NCBI GenBank assembly: GCA_013003215.1
Contig: JABDKD010000238.1
Span: 1-40,518 of the forward strand
DNA: 40,518 bases
Source: Pyrinomonadaceae bacterium
GTDB lineage: Bacteria > Acidobacteriota > Blastocatellia > Pyrinomonadales > Pyrinomonadaceae
Reading direction: 5' to 3'
The notes under the pieces: generated by a model
What the model was told of the DNA's origin: nothing
The model's input: only the letters and a program-made list of their open reading frames with translations
The model's database searches: none
Made by a program: the position numbers and the translations under genes
Shown here: piece after piece, positions 25,354 through 32,658 of the stretch
Position numbering within the stretch: the stretch's first letter is position 1
Layout: every line of letters starts with the position of its first letter

Positions 25354-25875
25354 CTAAATACCCTTCTCTACCGGAATTGGGTTTACAGGAATCAACTTGG
25401 TCGTTCCCGGACGGGCTTCCACGACGTTGGACCAGTGAAAAAGTCCCATTTGTTCATCGAGTGTCGATGCCTGGACCCGCACTTGCCACAAGTTTGCAAG
25501 AGCCCTGATCATTTTCCCTTGATCATTCGCAACGCCGCATCCTCTGAGCTCCGCCCGTGCACCAGGTGCAAAGTAGGGGCCGATTTCTATCAGGCTGTTC
25601 AGATTACTCGCCATTATTGATGACGAACCATATCCCGTTTGACGCGGATCCTGTTTACCCAACGCGACGTTTTGGAATCCCGGGCCTCCGTGACCCAGGA
25701 TCCGAAGAACCTTAATTGATTTGGTAGCAGCTGTCTTCAATATCTGATTCTTCATCTCAACCAAGCCGTTCGACATACTGCAAAGTTCGACAAAGTGCTT
25801 GTCCCCCGCTAGTTTCAGGTATGATTTCTGGCTTTGTCCAGCCCCGTCTACCATATCGATAACGTTGATAATCAT
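25354..25875 (-). CDS. DUF4347-like protein with His-Cys pair (caspase/CHAT-like fold candidate)
   Basis: 173 residues. The pattern ILGHGGPG (H62) followed by AELRGCGVANDQG (C113) and VQASTLDEQMG matches the DUF4347 arrangement: an HG.PG strand end, then a GC.VA turn and an AST motif. In larger surface proteins DUF4347 sits as an N-terminal module; here it stands alone without a signal peptide. A His-Cys dyad on a caspase-like fold is an inference from this motif order. The ATG at 25875 overlaps the stop of a frameshifted small gene by four bases (ATGA), so the two were once an operon. PAP2 lies just upstream. Confidence 0.7.
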   Translation of the reverse strand: MIINVIDMVDGAGQSQKSYLKLAGDKHFVELCSMSNGLVEMKNQILKTAATKSIKVLRILGHGGPGFQNVALGKQDPRQTGYGSSSIMASNLNSLIEIGPYFAPGARAELRGCGVANDQGKMIRALANLWQVRVQASTLDEQMGLFHWSNVVEARPGTTKLIPVNPIPVEKGI

Positions 25876-26096
25876 AGTAATAATCCACGAGCCTCCTTCT
25901 TTATCTTAACCTTATTTCTCTCGGGCAGACTGTAAACGACATTGCCTTTCTCATTTAAAACTCGAGCTTCGTTAACCCATCGGATGCGACATTCAGATTG
26001 ATCCCTGTGTTGCCCTTGCTATCACCCATGATAAGTCTACTGGAACCGTCTCTTCGTTTGCCCGGGAAGAGCCTTGGCTAGTTTCGTCTCATTCAT
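25872..26096 (-). pseudogene. Small gene of about 75 codons broken by two frameshifts, upstream of the DUF4347-like gene
   Basis: Minus strand: ATG 26096 has GAGGAG six nt upstream and opens MNETKLAKALP; that frame soon stops. The +1 neighbour frame continues sensibly from GKRRDGSSRLIMGDSKGNTG to NVASDGLTKLEF, then stops. A third frame resumes VLNEKGNVVYSLPERNKVK to a TGA that overlaps the ATG of the next gene. Joined, this gives about 75 residues of sensible composition. The breaks fall at CCCGGG and GTTTTAAA runs, so assembly errors in homopolymers are possible; real decay or programmed shifting are the alternatives. No family is recognised. Confidence 0.5.
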
Positions 26097-26113
26097 AATC
26101 ATCTCCTCTTCCC

Positions 26114-27118
26114 TCAAGCTTCTGAACGCTTTGGCTCAACAACACTCAAAACACGATCGGTAATCAATGGAGTCGCGACATAAATCAACAACGGAAGTAC
26201 AGCGAAAACCATGATCAGGTATGGTCCGAACAAGTACGTCTCGCGAAATGGCCCCAATGTAACCGGGTAAACGACTCCAAACAGATAATAGAGAGCTGAA
26301 CCGAATCCAACATTCAACACTCTTCCAAGCCTCCCTTCAGTTTCGGGAACGGCATCCCGGATCAAGGCTATCCCGGCAAGACCAAATCCCAACAGATAGC
26401 CGCCGATAAGGTAACTGTCGTAGACACTAAACAAAGTGAACTTATCCTCTTCATCGAATGCGGCCGCGAGTTTGTTGTACCGGTTTACCCAGTCTTCCGG
26501 TACCACGAAGTTCTGCAGAAAAAAGTAATCAATGGCAACACCAAACACCGTCACCAATACGGCGGTTGCGAGAACAGATACGAGCTGAAATACAAGCGAA
26601 CACTCTCGAAACCAGCCGATAAATGGCTCGGCGATTTTCACCAGCAAGAGTACGAGCGCGATGCCGGCCAGCCAGCCAACCAACACCTGGCTTGGACTGT
26701 GTACGCCATAGTAGACGCGTGCCAGACCCGTAAAAAATATGAAAACTGCGGCCAGCACCCAGATCCACTTCTGTCGCGCGTACCATGCGATCGTCGTCCA
26801 CAAAGTAGCGATACCGAGCGCGTTTCCTGATGGCATCCCGAAGCCGGTCGATACTTTTAAAGGCGTAAATGCGTCGCTGATATAGAACGGGCGAGGCTGA
26901 GCGATGATCCATTTCGAATAGACGATTATCGGACCGGTGATCGCGTCAAACAATCCCGCACGAAAGCCTGTCTTACGGCCGCCGAGCCAGTAGATCATTG
27001 CGGGCAAAAGGGTCGCTAAACCAAGACCCCACAATGTGTTAAAGACCCAAAAGAACGGCTTCGCACCAAGACCGAAGAATTCCTGGATCTGACGGATCAA
27101 AGCATATTCATTAAGCAT
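26114..27118 (-). CDS. PAP2-family membrane phosphatase-like protein with altered active site
   Basis: About 334 residues with some eight membrane helices. The three PAP2 motifs are present but altered: KWIIAQPRP (K-x6-RP, intact), PSGN where PSGH is usual, and ARVYYGVHSPSQ where the nucleophile His is kept but the final Asp is Gln. PAP2 enzymes dephosphorylate lipid phosphates such as phosphatidate or undecaprenyl pyrophosphate. Loss of the motif-2 His and motif-3 Asp suggests a changed reaction, perhaps transferase-like, or a weak enzyme. I place the start at ATG 27118 (MLNEYALIRQ); an in-frame ATG at 27223 would add 35 hydrophilic residues not expected in this family. Confidence 0.87.
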   Translation of the reverse strand: MLNEYALIRQIQEFFGLGAKPFFWVFNTLWGLGLATLLPAMIYWLGGRKTGFRAGLFDAITGPIIVYSKWIIAQPRPFYISDAFTPLKVSTGFGMPSGNALGIATLWTTIAWYARQKWIWVLAAVFIFFTGLARVYYGVHSPSQVLVGWLAGIALVLLLVKIAEPFIGWFRECSLVFQLVSVLATAVLVTVFGVAIDYFFLQNFVVPEDWVNRYNKLAAAFDEEDKFTLFSVYDSYLIGGYLLGFGLAGIALIRDAVPETEGRLGRVLNVGFGSALYYLFGVVYPVTLGPFRETYLFGPYLIMVFAVLPLLIYVATPLITDRVLSVVEPKRSEA

Positions 27119-27273
27119 CAATAGTCCCCGTTTGGTTTCCAAGAACGTACCAACCGAATGCGCGTTTATGCACAATTCGTTCATCAACGTTCGATTGATA
27201 TATCTATGCTCGCGGAAATGCAACGGTAAATCATCACAGCATTGTCCGACCTGCTATCGACAGCAATGAATTG

Positions 27274-27783
27274 TTATGCAGCATTGCGGACTCTTACAAC
27301 CATGTAGCAGCTCGAACCGAAAGCCGGATCCTTGAATTCACGAAAAACCCTGAATCCAGCCTTTTCGAATGCTCGGATGGCGCGCTTGTTTGAAACCGCT
27401 GTGCCAACGCCGGCAATTGAAACAAGCGGGTCTGCCTTCAAGCGATTCAACAGCAATTCTAGGGACCTTGGTCCAACGCCCCGGTTCCTGAATTCTGGTT
27501 CCCCAATCAAGATATCGATGTCCACGATGTCTTCGGGAAGATCAGCCAGCCCCGCATCTTCAAGCTCGTTCCGGGAAGGTGACTGCCAGCAAAGATATCC
27601 AACAGGGTCGCCATCAGCCAGTATTACAGCGTGTTGATCCGGTGAGCATCGCTTCAAATGCTCCAGCGCGATTTGGGGATTACCCCACCACCGAGCCACA
27701 TCAGGCCGGAATAGCCAGCCGCGAAGTCGCTGAAAATGGATTTCGGGAACGAAGGTCTCAAGACATACTTTTCGTATTGGCAT
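27274..27783 (-). CDS. GNAT acetyltransferase, aminoglycoside 6'-acetyltransferase-like
   Basis: 169 residues. The VARWWG segment near residue 31 is typical of the Acetyltransf_8 / AAC(6') branch, and motif A is FRNRGVGPRSLELLL, the acetyl-CoA pyrophosphate loop. NKRAIRAFEKAGFRVFREF completes the fold. Close relatives include siderophore and aminoglycoside acetyltransferases; resistance cannot be claimed from the sequence alone. ATG 27783 starts MPIRKVCLE. It is upstream of the PAP2 gene by about 155 nt. Confidence 0.88.
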   Translation of the reverse strand: MPIRKVCLETFVPEIHFQRLRGWLFRPDVARWWGNPQIALEHLKRCSPDQHAVILADGDPVGYLCWQSPSRNELEDAGLADLPEDIVDIDILIGEPEFRNRGVGPRSLELLLNRLKADPLVSIAGVGTAVSNKRAIRAFEKAGFRVFREFKDPAFGSSCYMVVRVRNAA

Positions 27784-28017
27784 TATTTAACCTTCTTCTA
27801 TGGACCGTTCGGCAACCCGCTAGGCCTCCCCAGTTCGGTGAGCGCACGCCTAGGCGATCGTCGAGTCAACAGCCAAATAAATAGGATTCAACATCAATTG
27901 AGGTTACGAGCACGCGTGGCAGATCGTAAAACTTCCGAAAGATGAATTGTGTCCGTTTCGCCATTTCTCTGAGCGCTGTTGCTTCAAGTCGCGCTTGCCC
28001 GGTAATCGGCGGTTGCC

Positions 28018-28611
28018 TCAATACGGCGAAAGCGTCGGTCGACCGTTTTGGATCGTGTAATCACCGCGCTCAAGTGCGGATACGTATTCATCAAGAAGTG
28101 CTTGAAACGAATCAGCGACAACCCGCCAGGAACAGCTTTCCCAGTGGACTTCAATAATCTGGCCCGATGCTCCGCCTTCCGCCGGCGAGAAATCGATTGC
28201 CCAAAAGACATCGCCATTCGATTCCAGGAACGGTATCCAGGCCGGTAAGAACATCTTCGCCTGAACCGGCCCCGAAACCTCGATTATCCCATCTCTAACA
28301 AGCTCTTCCTGGGTACCCTCGAGTTCACTGCCTTCACCAAATTCCCTGCGCATATTCCATTCTTTGAGGACACCTTCGGTAGAAAGATAGGCCCCACGGT
28401 CCGCGAAGATCTTGCACGGCCAACCATCCGATTCGCCATTGTGAATTCTGAGGCTCTCTTTGTAAGACGCTGGTAAAGTGAGATTTAGGGCGCTCTCCAG
28501 CGCAATAATCTCATCATCGCCCGCACCGCTGTTAAGATCCTCAAGCATTTTGGGCGCGTTGGTTCTGCCCCAATTTTCCAATCGATTCCAAAGACTCCTA
28601 ACAGTTTCCAT
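28018..28611 (-). CDS. SMI1/KNR4 (SUKH) family protein
   Basis: 197 residues. The SUKH core is evident: GAGDDEIIALESALNLTLPASYKESL, then LRIHNGESDG, FLPAWIPFLESNGDVFWAIDF and VVADSFQALLDEYVSAL. Many SUKH proteins are immunity proteins against polymorphic or contact-dependent toxins, others are regulators. No toxin-like gene lies next to it, so the role stays open. Start ATG 28611; divergent from the 5'-nucleotidase gene. Confidence 0.9.
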   Translation of the reverse strand: METVRSLWNRLENWGRTNAPKMLEDLNSGAGDDEIIALESALNLTLPASYKESLRIHNGESDGWPCKIFADRGAYLSTEGVLKEWNMRREFGEGSELEGTQEELVRDGIIEVSGPVQAKMFLPAWIPFLESNGDVFWAIDFSPAEGGASGQIIEVHWESCSWRVVADSFQALLDEYVSALERGDYTIQNGRPTLSPY

Positions 28612-28737
28612 ATCCAGACCCTAAGTTACTCAATGTTGGCGCTAAAAACTTTCCTCTTCCCCGTGTCTCATTATCCCCACGTCGCCTCGACCGGGTTCCC
28701 ATTCTTGCGTTATTCTATACGAAAGGAACAAATTCAA

Positions 28738-30252
28738 ATGAAACAATCTATTCTTGTCGCGCTAATCTTCGTCTTCTCAACGTTTACATTCGCTCAAGGC
28801 GATCCGGACGCTCCCGTTCGGGTCACGTTTCTTCATGTAAACGATGTCTACCAGTTTATGCCCGTTGAAGGCGGGAAAAAGGGCGGTCTGGCGAGACTTC
28901 AGACCTTGCGCAAAGAGGCAATCGCCGAGAATCCAAATGTGCTCTTCACACTCGGAGGAGACACGCTTTCACCGTCAGTGGAAACGAGAACGTACAAAGG
29001 TGCCCAGATGATCGATGCATGGAACGCGATCGGCCTCGATTTTTCTGCATTTGGAAACCACGAGTTCGATATCAAGAAGCCCGAACTTCTTAAACGAATC
29101 AAAGAATCGAAGTTCAAATGGCTCGGCGCCAACATAATCGACAAGGAAACCGGAAAGATCTTTGCCGACACCCCGGAGTTTGTTATCCGTGAATTTGACG
29201 GAGTGAAGATTGGAATCCTCGGAGTTATCCTGCCTGAGACCAAAGAAACCTCATCGATGGATGACACGCTCGAGGTCACCGACTACTGCCTTACCGCGAA
29301 CCTGATTGTCAGTCGTTTGAGAAAAGTTGAGAAGGTCGATGCGGTTGTTGGGATCACGCACCTCTTTATGGAGCAGGACAAGAAGCTTGCCGGTTGTGCG
29401 GATTTTGATCTCATCCTCGGCGGACACGAACACTCACTTCTACAATCTTCGGCGTACGGAACACCGATCTTCAAGATGACCGCCGATGCCCGCGAGATGG
29501 GCAAGTTCACGCTGAATTTTGATCGGAAGACAAAACGCCTGATGGGTATGGACTGGGAGATCATTCCTGTTACAGACGCGATTCCTGACGCGCCGGAGTT
29601 CGCAAGCGTCGTTGCAAAATACCAGGACTTACTCGAAGAACTCGCTGTACCTGTCGGAAAAACACAGGTGGTGCTCGATGCGCTTTCTTTGTCGAACCGG
29701 CAGAAAGAGACTAACGTCGGTAACTTCATCGCAGACAGTTATCGCTCGGCAGCCGACGCCGATATTGGTTTTGTAAACGGCGGATCGATAAGAGCCGACC
29801 TGATGTACAACCCGGGAATTCTTACAAAACGCGATGTGATATCGATCCTTCCGTTTAACAATCCGATCGTGAAGATCGAGATCTCGGGCGCGGTCCTGCG
29901 TGAAACCGTAGAACATGGCGTCGCGCGTTCGGCGGAGGACAACGAACCGGGCCGCTTCCCACAGGTGTCCGGAATGTCATTCAAGTTTGACGCTTCGAAG
30001 CCCGCCGGAAGCCGTGTGACGGAATTGAAGGTGGCGGGCGAAGATGTTGACGAAGCAAAGATGTACACGCTCGCGACAAGCGACTTCCTGGTTACCCGCG
30101 GCGGCGACGGTTACACGATGTTTGCAAAAGGAAAAGTTTTGATCGACGCGGCGTCTGCCAAGAAGGACTCTGAGGTCTTTGAAGCTGCAATCAAGGCTGC
30201 AACGGAAGGTATCGCGCCAAAGGTCGAAGGCAGGATTGTGAGAGTTAACTGA
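28738..30252 (+). CDS. Exported 5'-nucleotidase / UshA-like metallophosphatase
   Basis: 504 residues. A signal peptide (1-19, ending TFAQ) supports ATG 28738, which has AAAGGA about 11 nt upstream; a longer in-frame start at 28633 would bury the signal. The metallophosphoesterase domain shows FLHVNDVYQF, LGGDTLSPS, FGNHEFD and LGGHEHSL, the two-metal ligand set. The C-terminal nucleotidase domain follows (RQKETNVGNFIADSYR, VNGGSIRADL, ILPFNNPIVKIEISG, TSDFLVTRGGDGY). It probably releases nucleosides and phosphate from nucleotides outside the inner membrane. The stop is followed by three 9-nt repeats. Confidence 0.93.
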   Translation: MKQSILVALIFVFSTFTFAQGDPDAPVRVTFLHVNDVYQFMPVEGGKKGGLARLQTLRKEAIAENPNVLFTLGGDTLSPSVETRTYKGAQMIDAWNAIGLDFSAFGNHEFDIKKPELLKRIKESKFKWLGANIIDKETGKIFADTPEFVIREFDGVKIGILGVILPETKETSSMDDTLEVTDYCLTANLIVSRLRKVEKVDAVVGITHLFMEQDKKLAGCADFDLILGGHEHSLLQSSAYGTPIFKMTADAREMGKFTLNFDRKTKRLMGMDWEIIPVTDAIPDAPEFASVVAKYQDLLEELAVPVGKTQVVLDALSLSNRQKETNVGNFIADSYRSAADADIGFVNGGSIRADLMYNPGILTKRDVISILPFNNPIVKIEISGAVLRETVEHGVARSAEDNEPGRFPQVSGMSFKFDASKPAGSRVTELKVAGEDVDEAKMYTLATSDFLVTRGGDGYTMFAKGKVLIDAASAKKDSEVFEAAIKAATEGIAPKVEGRIVRVN

Positions 30253-30276
30253 GTTGAGTGAGTTGGCTGAGTTGGC
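30250..30276. repeat. Three 9-nt tandem repeats starting at the 5'-nucleotidase stop codon
   Basis: TGAGTTGAG, TGAGTTGGC, TGAGTTGGC; the first TGA is the gene's own stop codon. Confidence 0.75.
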
Positions 30277-30697
30277 CGCAGCCCACGGTAACCCATCTCA
30301 CACACGATTTCCGTCGCATCAGCGACGATTGAGAGTTTTTTTTACTACTCGGCGTCGCTCAGGCAAACTCGCGTAGCGCGCTCCCGGCGAGAACAGACCG
30401 GATTTCCTTGCCCGCTTGAGCTCTACGCGTGATGTGCCGAAACGAACTCTAGGTTTTTAGCCTACAAGTCGCTGGAGGACCGCCGCCACAGGCGTACGCA
30501 CAATCTTGCGCCTCGTCTCCATCCGCGGTCAGCCGTCGCTCGCGACAAAAAGCGTGTTTTGTTCACAATTCCGGGGGCGGCGGCCTACGGCCTTACCCCC
30601 GGCTAAACTCATCCGGTCCCTACGGGACGACAAAGGAATTCCGGATTTTTGAAACGCTAATTCCTGAATCCTAAACTTGGAACTTGGAACTTGGAAC
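30253..30697. repeat. Repeat-rich intergenic region with nested REP-like hairpins
   Basis: No gene. Structures seen: CGTCGC / GCGACG hairpin (30312-30327) followed after 8 nt by eight T (30336-30343), a possible terminator for the 5'-nucleotidase; a nested palindrome CCGGGGG ... CCCCCGG (30571-30602) enclosing GGCC-TAC-GGCC; and GTCCC-TAC-GGGAC (30616-30628) framed by ATCCGG (30611-30616) and CCGGAT (30641-30646), the latter running into TTTTT. The recurring TAC loops suggest one REP/BIME family. Confidence 0.65.
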
Positions 30698-30698
30698 T
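30678..30698. repeat. Heptad array touching the lepA stop codon
   Basis: Three exact TGGAACT units, preceded by a degenerate CTAAACT (30671-30677). The last base of the array is the first base of the lepA stop codon complement (30698-30700). Confidence 0.8.
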
Positions 30699-32503
30699 TA
30701 ACCATCGTCCCCGACTTTGAGCACAGCCAAAAATGCTTCCTGAGGTATCTCTACCCGGCCGACCTTCTTCATGCGTTTCTTACCCGCCTTCTGTTTCTCC
30801 AAAAGCTTGCGTTTACGCGAGATGTCGCCGCCGTAGCACTTCGCCGTAACATTTTTGCCCATTGCCTTTACATTCGAACGCGAGATGACCTTGGTTCCGA
30901 TCGCGGCCTGGATCGGGACCACGAACATCTGTCTCGGAATCAGCTCCTTCATCTTCGAAACCAAAGCGCGACCGGTTTTGTCTGCTGAACTCCTGTGAAG
31001 AATAAGTGAGAGCGCGTCGACAGGATCGCCAAGAACCAAAACATCAAGCTTGACGAGGTCGCCCTCCTTGTAACCCGAGAGGTGGTAATCAAGCGAAGCG
31101 TAACCTCTTGAAACAGATTTTAGACGATCGTAGAAATCCAAGACGATCTCATTCAAGGGAAGCTCGTAAACAAGCATCACGCGGTTTTTTGTCACATACT
31201 CAAACTTCTTTTGAACCCCGCGCTTTTCATCAAGCAGCGGCAGGATCCCGCCAAGATACTCATCCGATGTCAGGATGGTCGCCTCGATATAAGGCTCCTC
31301 GATCTTTTCGATGCGTGCGCGGTCCGGCATCTGCGAAGGCGAATCAACCTCAATCACAGACCCGTCCGTTTTCGTAACGCGGTAACGCACGCCGGGAGCC
31401 GTCGTAATCAACTCAAGGTCAAACTCGCGCTCAAGCCTTTCCTGGATAATCTCCATATGGAGCAATCCGAGAAAGCCGCAGCGAAAACCAAATCCCAACG
31501 CGGTCGAGGATTCAGGCTCATAGAAAAAAGAGGCATCGTTCAGGCGCAACTTGTCCATCGCGTCCCGGAGTTCTTCGTACTGCGCGGCATCGGTCGGATA
31601 CAGCCCTGAAAATACCATCGGTTTTACTTCCTGAAAACCGGGCAGAGCTTCTTGTGCAGGATTCAAAACGTTCGTGATCGTGTCACCGATTTGGACATCG
31701 GCAACGGTCTTGATCGACGCTGTCAAAAACCCAACCTCGCCGGCCGAAAGCTCATCGATCGGCGTCGGCGCAGGTTTGTTAACTCCAAGAGTTTCAATAA
31801 GATACTCGCGACCGGTATTAAACAAGCGAATCTTTTGCTTCTTCTTGATAGTGCCTTCCATAACACGAAAAAGAACTACAACTCCACGGTAGGAGTCATA
31901 CCAGCTGTCAAAGATAAGTGCTTTGAGCGGAGCATCCTTGTCACCTTTAGGAGGGGGAATGTCGCGAACGATCGTTTCAATAATGTCGTCGATTCCTTCA
32001 CCGGTTTTCGCACTCGCAAGCACGGCGTTCTCAGTTTCGAGTCCGATGATGTTTTCAATCTGATTGAGGATTCGTTCCGGTTCTGCAGAAGGAAGATCAA
32101 TCTTGTTAAGTACCGGAACCAGTTCAAGGTCATTCTCGACGGCAAGATATGTATTCGCCAGCGTCTGCGCCTCGACACCCTGCGAAGCATCGACTATTAG
32201 CAATGCCCCTTCACAAGCGGATAAAGACCGTGAAACCTCGTAAGAAAAATCAACGTGCCCAGGTGTGTCGATCAGATTCAGCACATACTGCTCTCCGTCC
32301 TTCGCCGTGTAATCGAGGCGAACGGCATGCGATTTTATCGTGATTCCGCGCTCCCGCTCGAGGTCCATGTTGTCGAGCAACTGGTCCTCCATTTCGCGGT
32401 CCTCGACGGCCCCTGTGGTCTGCAGGATGCGGTCGGCAAGGGTCGATTTACCGTGATCGATATGCGCAATAATCGAAAAATTTCTTATCTTCTTCGGGTC
32501 CAT
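30698..32503 (-). CDS. lepA: Elongation factor 4 (LepA)
   Basis: 601 residues, exactly LepA size. GTPase motifs are AHIDHGKS (G1), DTPGHVDF (G3) and [13 protein letters not shown] (G4, LepA-type). Downstream come [24 protein letters not shown] and the LepA-specific C-terminal domain ending [24 protein letters not shown]. The protein binds stalled ribosomes and affects translocation and initiation. It lies at the inner face of the membrane or in the cytosol. ATG 32503; the usual neighbour lepB is absent here. Confidence 0.97.
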   Translation of the reverse strand: MDPKKIRNFSIIAHIDHGKSTLADRILQTTGAVEDREMEDQLLDNMDLERERGITIKSHAVRLDYTAKDGEQYVLNLIDTPGHVDFSYEVSRSLSACEGALLIVDASQGVEAQTLANTYLAVENDLELVPVLNKIDLPSAEPERILNQIENIIGLETENAVLASAKTGEGIDDIIETIVRDIPPPKGDKDAPLKALIFDSWYDSYRGVVVLFRVMEGTIKKKQKIRLFNTGREYLIETLGVNKPAPTPIDELSAGEVGFLTASIKTVADVQIGDTITNVLNPAQEALPGFQEVKPMVFSGLYPTDAAQYEELRDAMDKLRLNDASFFYEPESSTALGFGFRCGFLGLLHMEIIQERLEREFDLELITTAPGVRYRVTKTDGSVIEVDSPSQMPDRARIEKIEEPYIEATILTSDEYLGGILPLLDEKRGVQKKFEYVTKNRVMLVYELPLNEIVLDFYDRLKSVSRGYASLDYHLSGYKEGDLVKLDVLVLGDPVDALSLILHRSSADKTGRALVSKMKELIPRQMFVVPIQAAIGTKVISRSNVKAMGKNVTAKCYGGDISRKRKLLEKQKAGKKRMKKVGRVEIPQEAFLAVLKVGDDG

Positions 32504-32658
32504 ATAAACAAGCGCCTAATTCCAAATTAGAGCGAATCTTACGATACCAAATGGAGTTATGATTCGCACTTCCATAGGAAAACATGATTTCTGAACTAAT
32601 CGTTGGTTTTCGGCGTACCTATTCAAACCAAAAGTTTTCTAAACTAAAGAGGAATACT

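Noticed and set aside
27274-27783. Aminoglycoside resistance gene
   Set aside because: Only fold-level likeness to AAC(6') enzymes; no mobile context, and the substrate cannot be read from the sequence.
27784-28017. Small RNA or gene between the GNAT and SUKH genes
   Set aside because: No hairpin-terminator pair, promoter or protein-like frame was found.
28018-28611. Toxin-immunity locus around the SMI1/KNR4 protein
   Set aside because: No toxin-like neighbour with a secretion or polymorphic-toxin signature is present; the family alone is not enough.
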